NCBI GenBank assembly: GCA_047620505.1
Contig: JBLHKS010000167.1
Span: 1 to 15,433 of the forward strand
Source: JBLHKS01 sp047620505
GTDB lineage: Bacteria; Verrucomicrobiota; Verrucomicrobiia; Verrucomicrobiales; DEV007
Reading direction: 5' to 3'
DNA length: 15,433 nt
The notes under the pieces are model-generated. The model was not told the DNA's origin, made no database searches, and saw nothing but the letters and a program-made list of their open reading frames with translations. Of the stretch, positions 15,380 to 15,433 are shown piece after piece; the first letter of the stretch is position 1, and each line of letters opens with the position of its first letter. A program made the translations under genes and the position numbers.

Positions 15380-15433
15380 TCAATCCAACTGCGCGCCCAC
15401 ATTCAGCGGCCGAGTGGGCTCTGTAGTGGTGGC
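15380..15433 (-). CDS. Possible 3' end of a gene upstream of the DUF1549/DUF1553 gene
   Basis: Read on the minus strand from the window edge, 17 sense codons (TTTEPTRPLNVGAQL and flanking residues) end at TGA (15380-15382), 47 bp before the ATG at 15332. The spacing fits an operon on the same strand. The piece is too short for recognition and could be chance. Confidence 0.25.
   Translation of the reverse strand, partial: ATTTEPTRPLNVGAQLD

Noticed and set aside
1..15433. CRISPR arrays, tRNA or rRNA genes, insertion sequences, integrases
   Set aside because: Looked for direct spaced repeats, RNA hallmarks and transposase or recombinase motifs on both strands and saw none.

Overview
The window looks like chromosomal DNA from a bacterium of the Planctomycetota/Verrucomicrobiota (PVC) group. 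The argument is gene content: a planctomycete-type cytochrome c + DUF1549 + DUF1553 protein, a Tat-exported DUF1501 protein, a formylglycine-type sulfatase, and two secreted PQQ-like beta-propeller proteins, one carrying an SHD1 domain. Most genes also lack a clear Shine-Dalgarno site. Verrucomicrobiota is my slight preference, but the sequence alone does not decide it. There is no tRNA, rRNA, CRISPR array, transposase or phage gene. No stretch longer than about 145 bp is without a gene.

Layout. (1) 1-3984, minus strand: a translationally coupled pair. A secreted helical protein with at least six internal repeats (3984-1459) overlaps by 4 nt a secreted beta-repeat/lectin-like protein (1462 to beyond the left edge). 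(2) 4100-5530, plus strand: an exported sulfatase, divergent from the pair. (3) 5537-9708, minus strand: a membrane glycosyltransferase of ceramide-glucosyltransferase type, and upstream of it two tandem paralogous PQQ-like beta-propeller genes, each followed by a hairpin about 30-35 nt after its stop. (4) 9826-15332, minus strand: DUF1501 and the large DUF1549/DUF1553 protein. These two are usually direct neighbours, but here a plus-strand pair lies between them (11332-12112): a 77-aa protein and a DNA polymerase beta-type nucleotidyltransferase.

How they may work together. Nearly every minus-strand product and the sulfatase carry export signals, so most of the window serves the cell envelope or periplasm. 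The sulfatase and the DUF1549/DUF1501 pair fit degradation of sulfated polysaccharide, as proposed for this phylum, though the sequence gives no direct proof of substrate. The glycosyltransferase probably acts on a lipid at the inner membrane.

The most unusual feature cuts across genes. The 12-bp perfect palindrome CAGCAGCTGCTG occurs six times exactly (514, 2581, 4940, 7464, 9465, 11188) and at least four more times with one mismatch (2443, 5696, 8256, 13845), plus a two-mismatch copy at 12044. Chance expectation for one 12-mer in 15.4 kb is about 0.001 copy. Nine of the ten confident genes carry a copy. It is read as Gln-Gln-Leu-Leu in most genes, as Ser-Ala-Ala-Ala in two, and lies outside coding sequence once. 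The two PQQ paralogues carry it at non-homologous places. This looks like a highly iterated palindrome (comparable in kind to cyanobacterial HIP1 or to DNA uptake sequences) that has been placed in unrelated genes by a DNA-level process.
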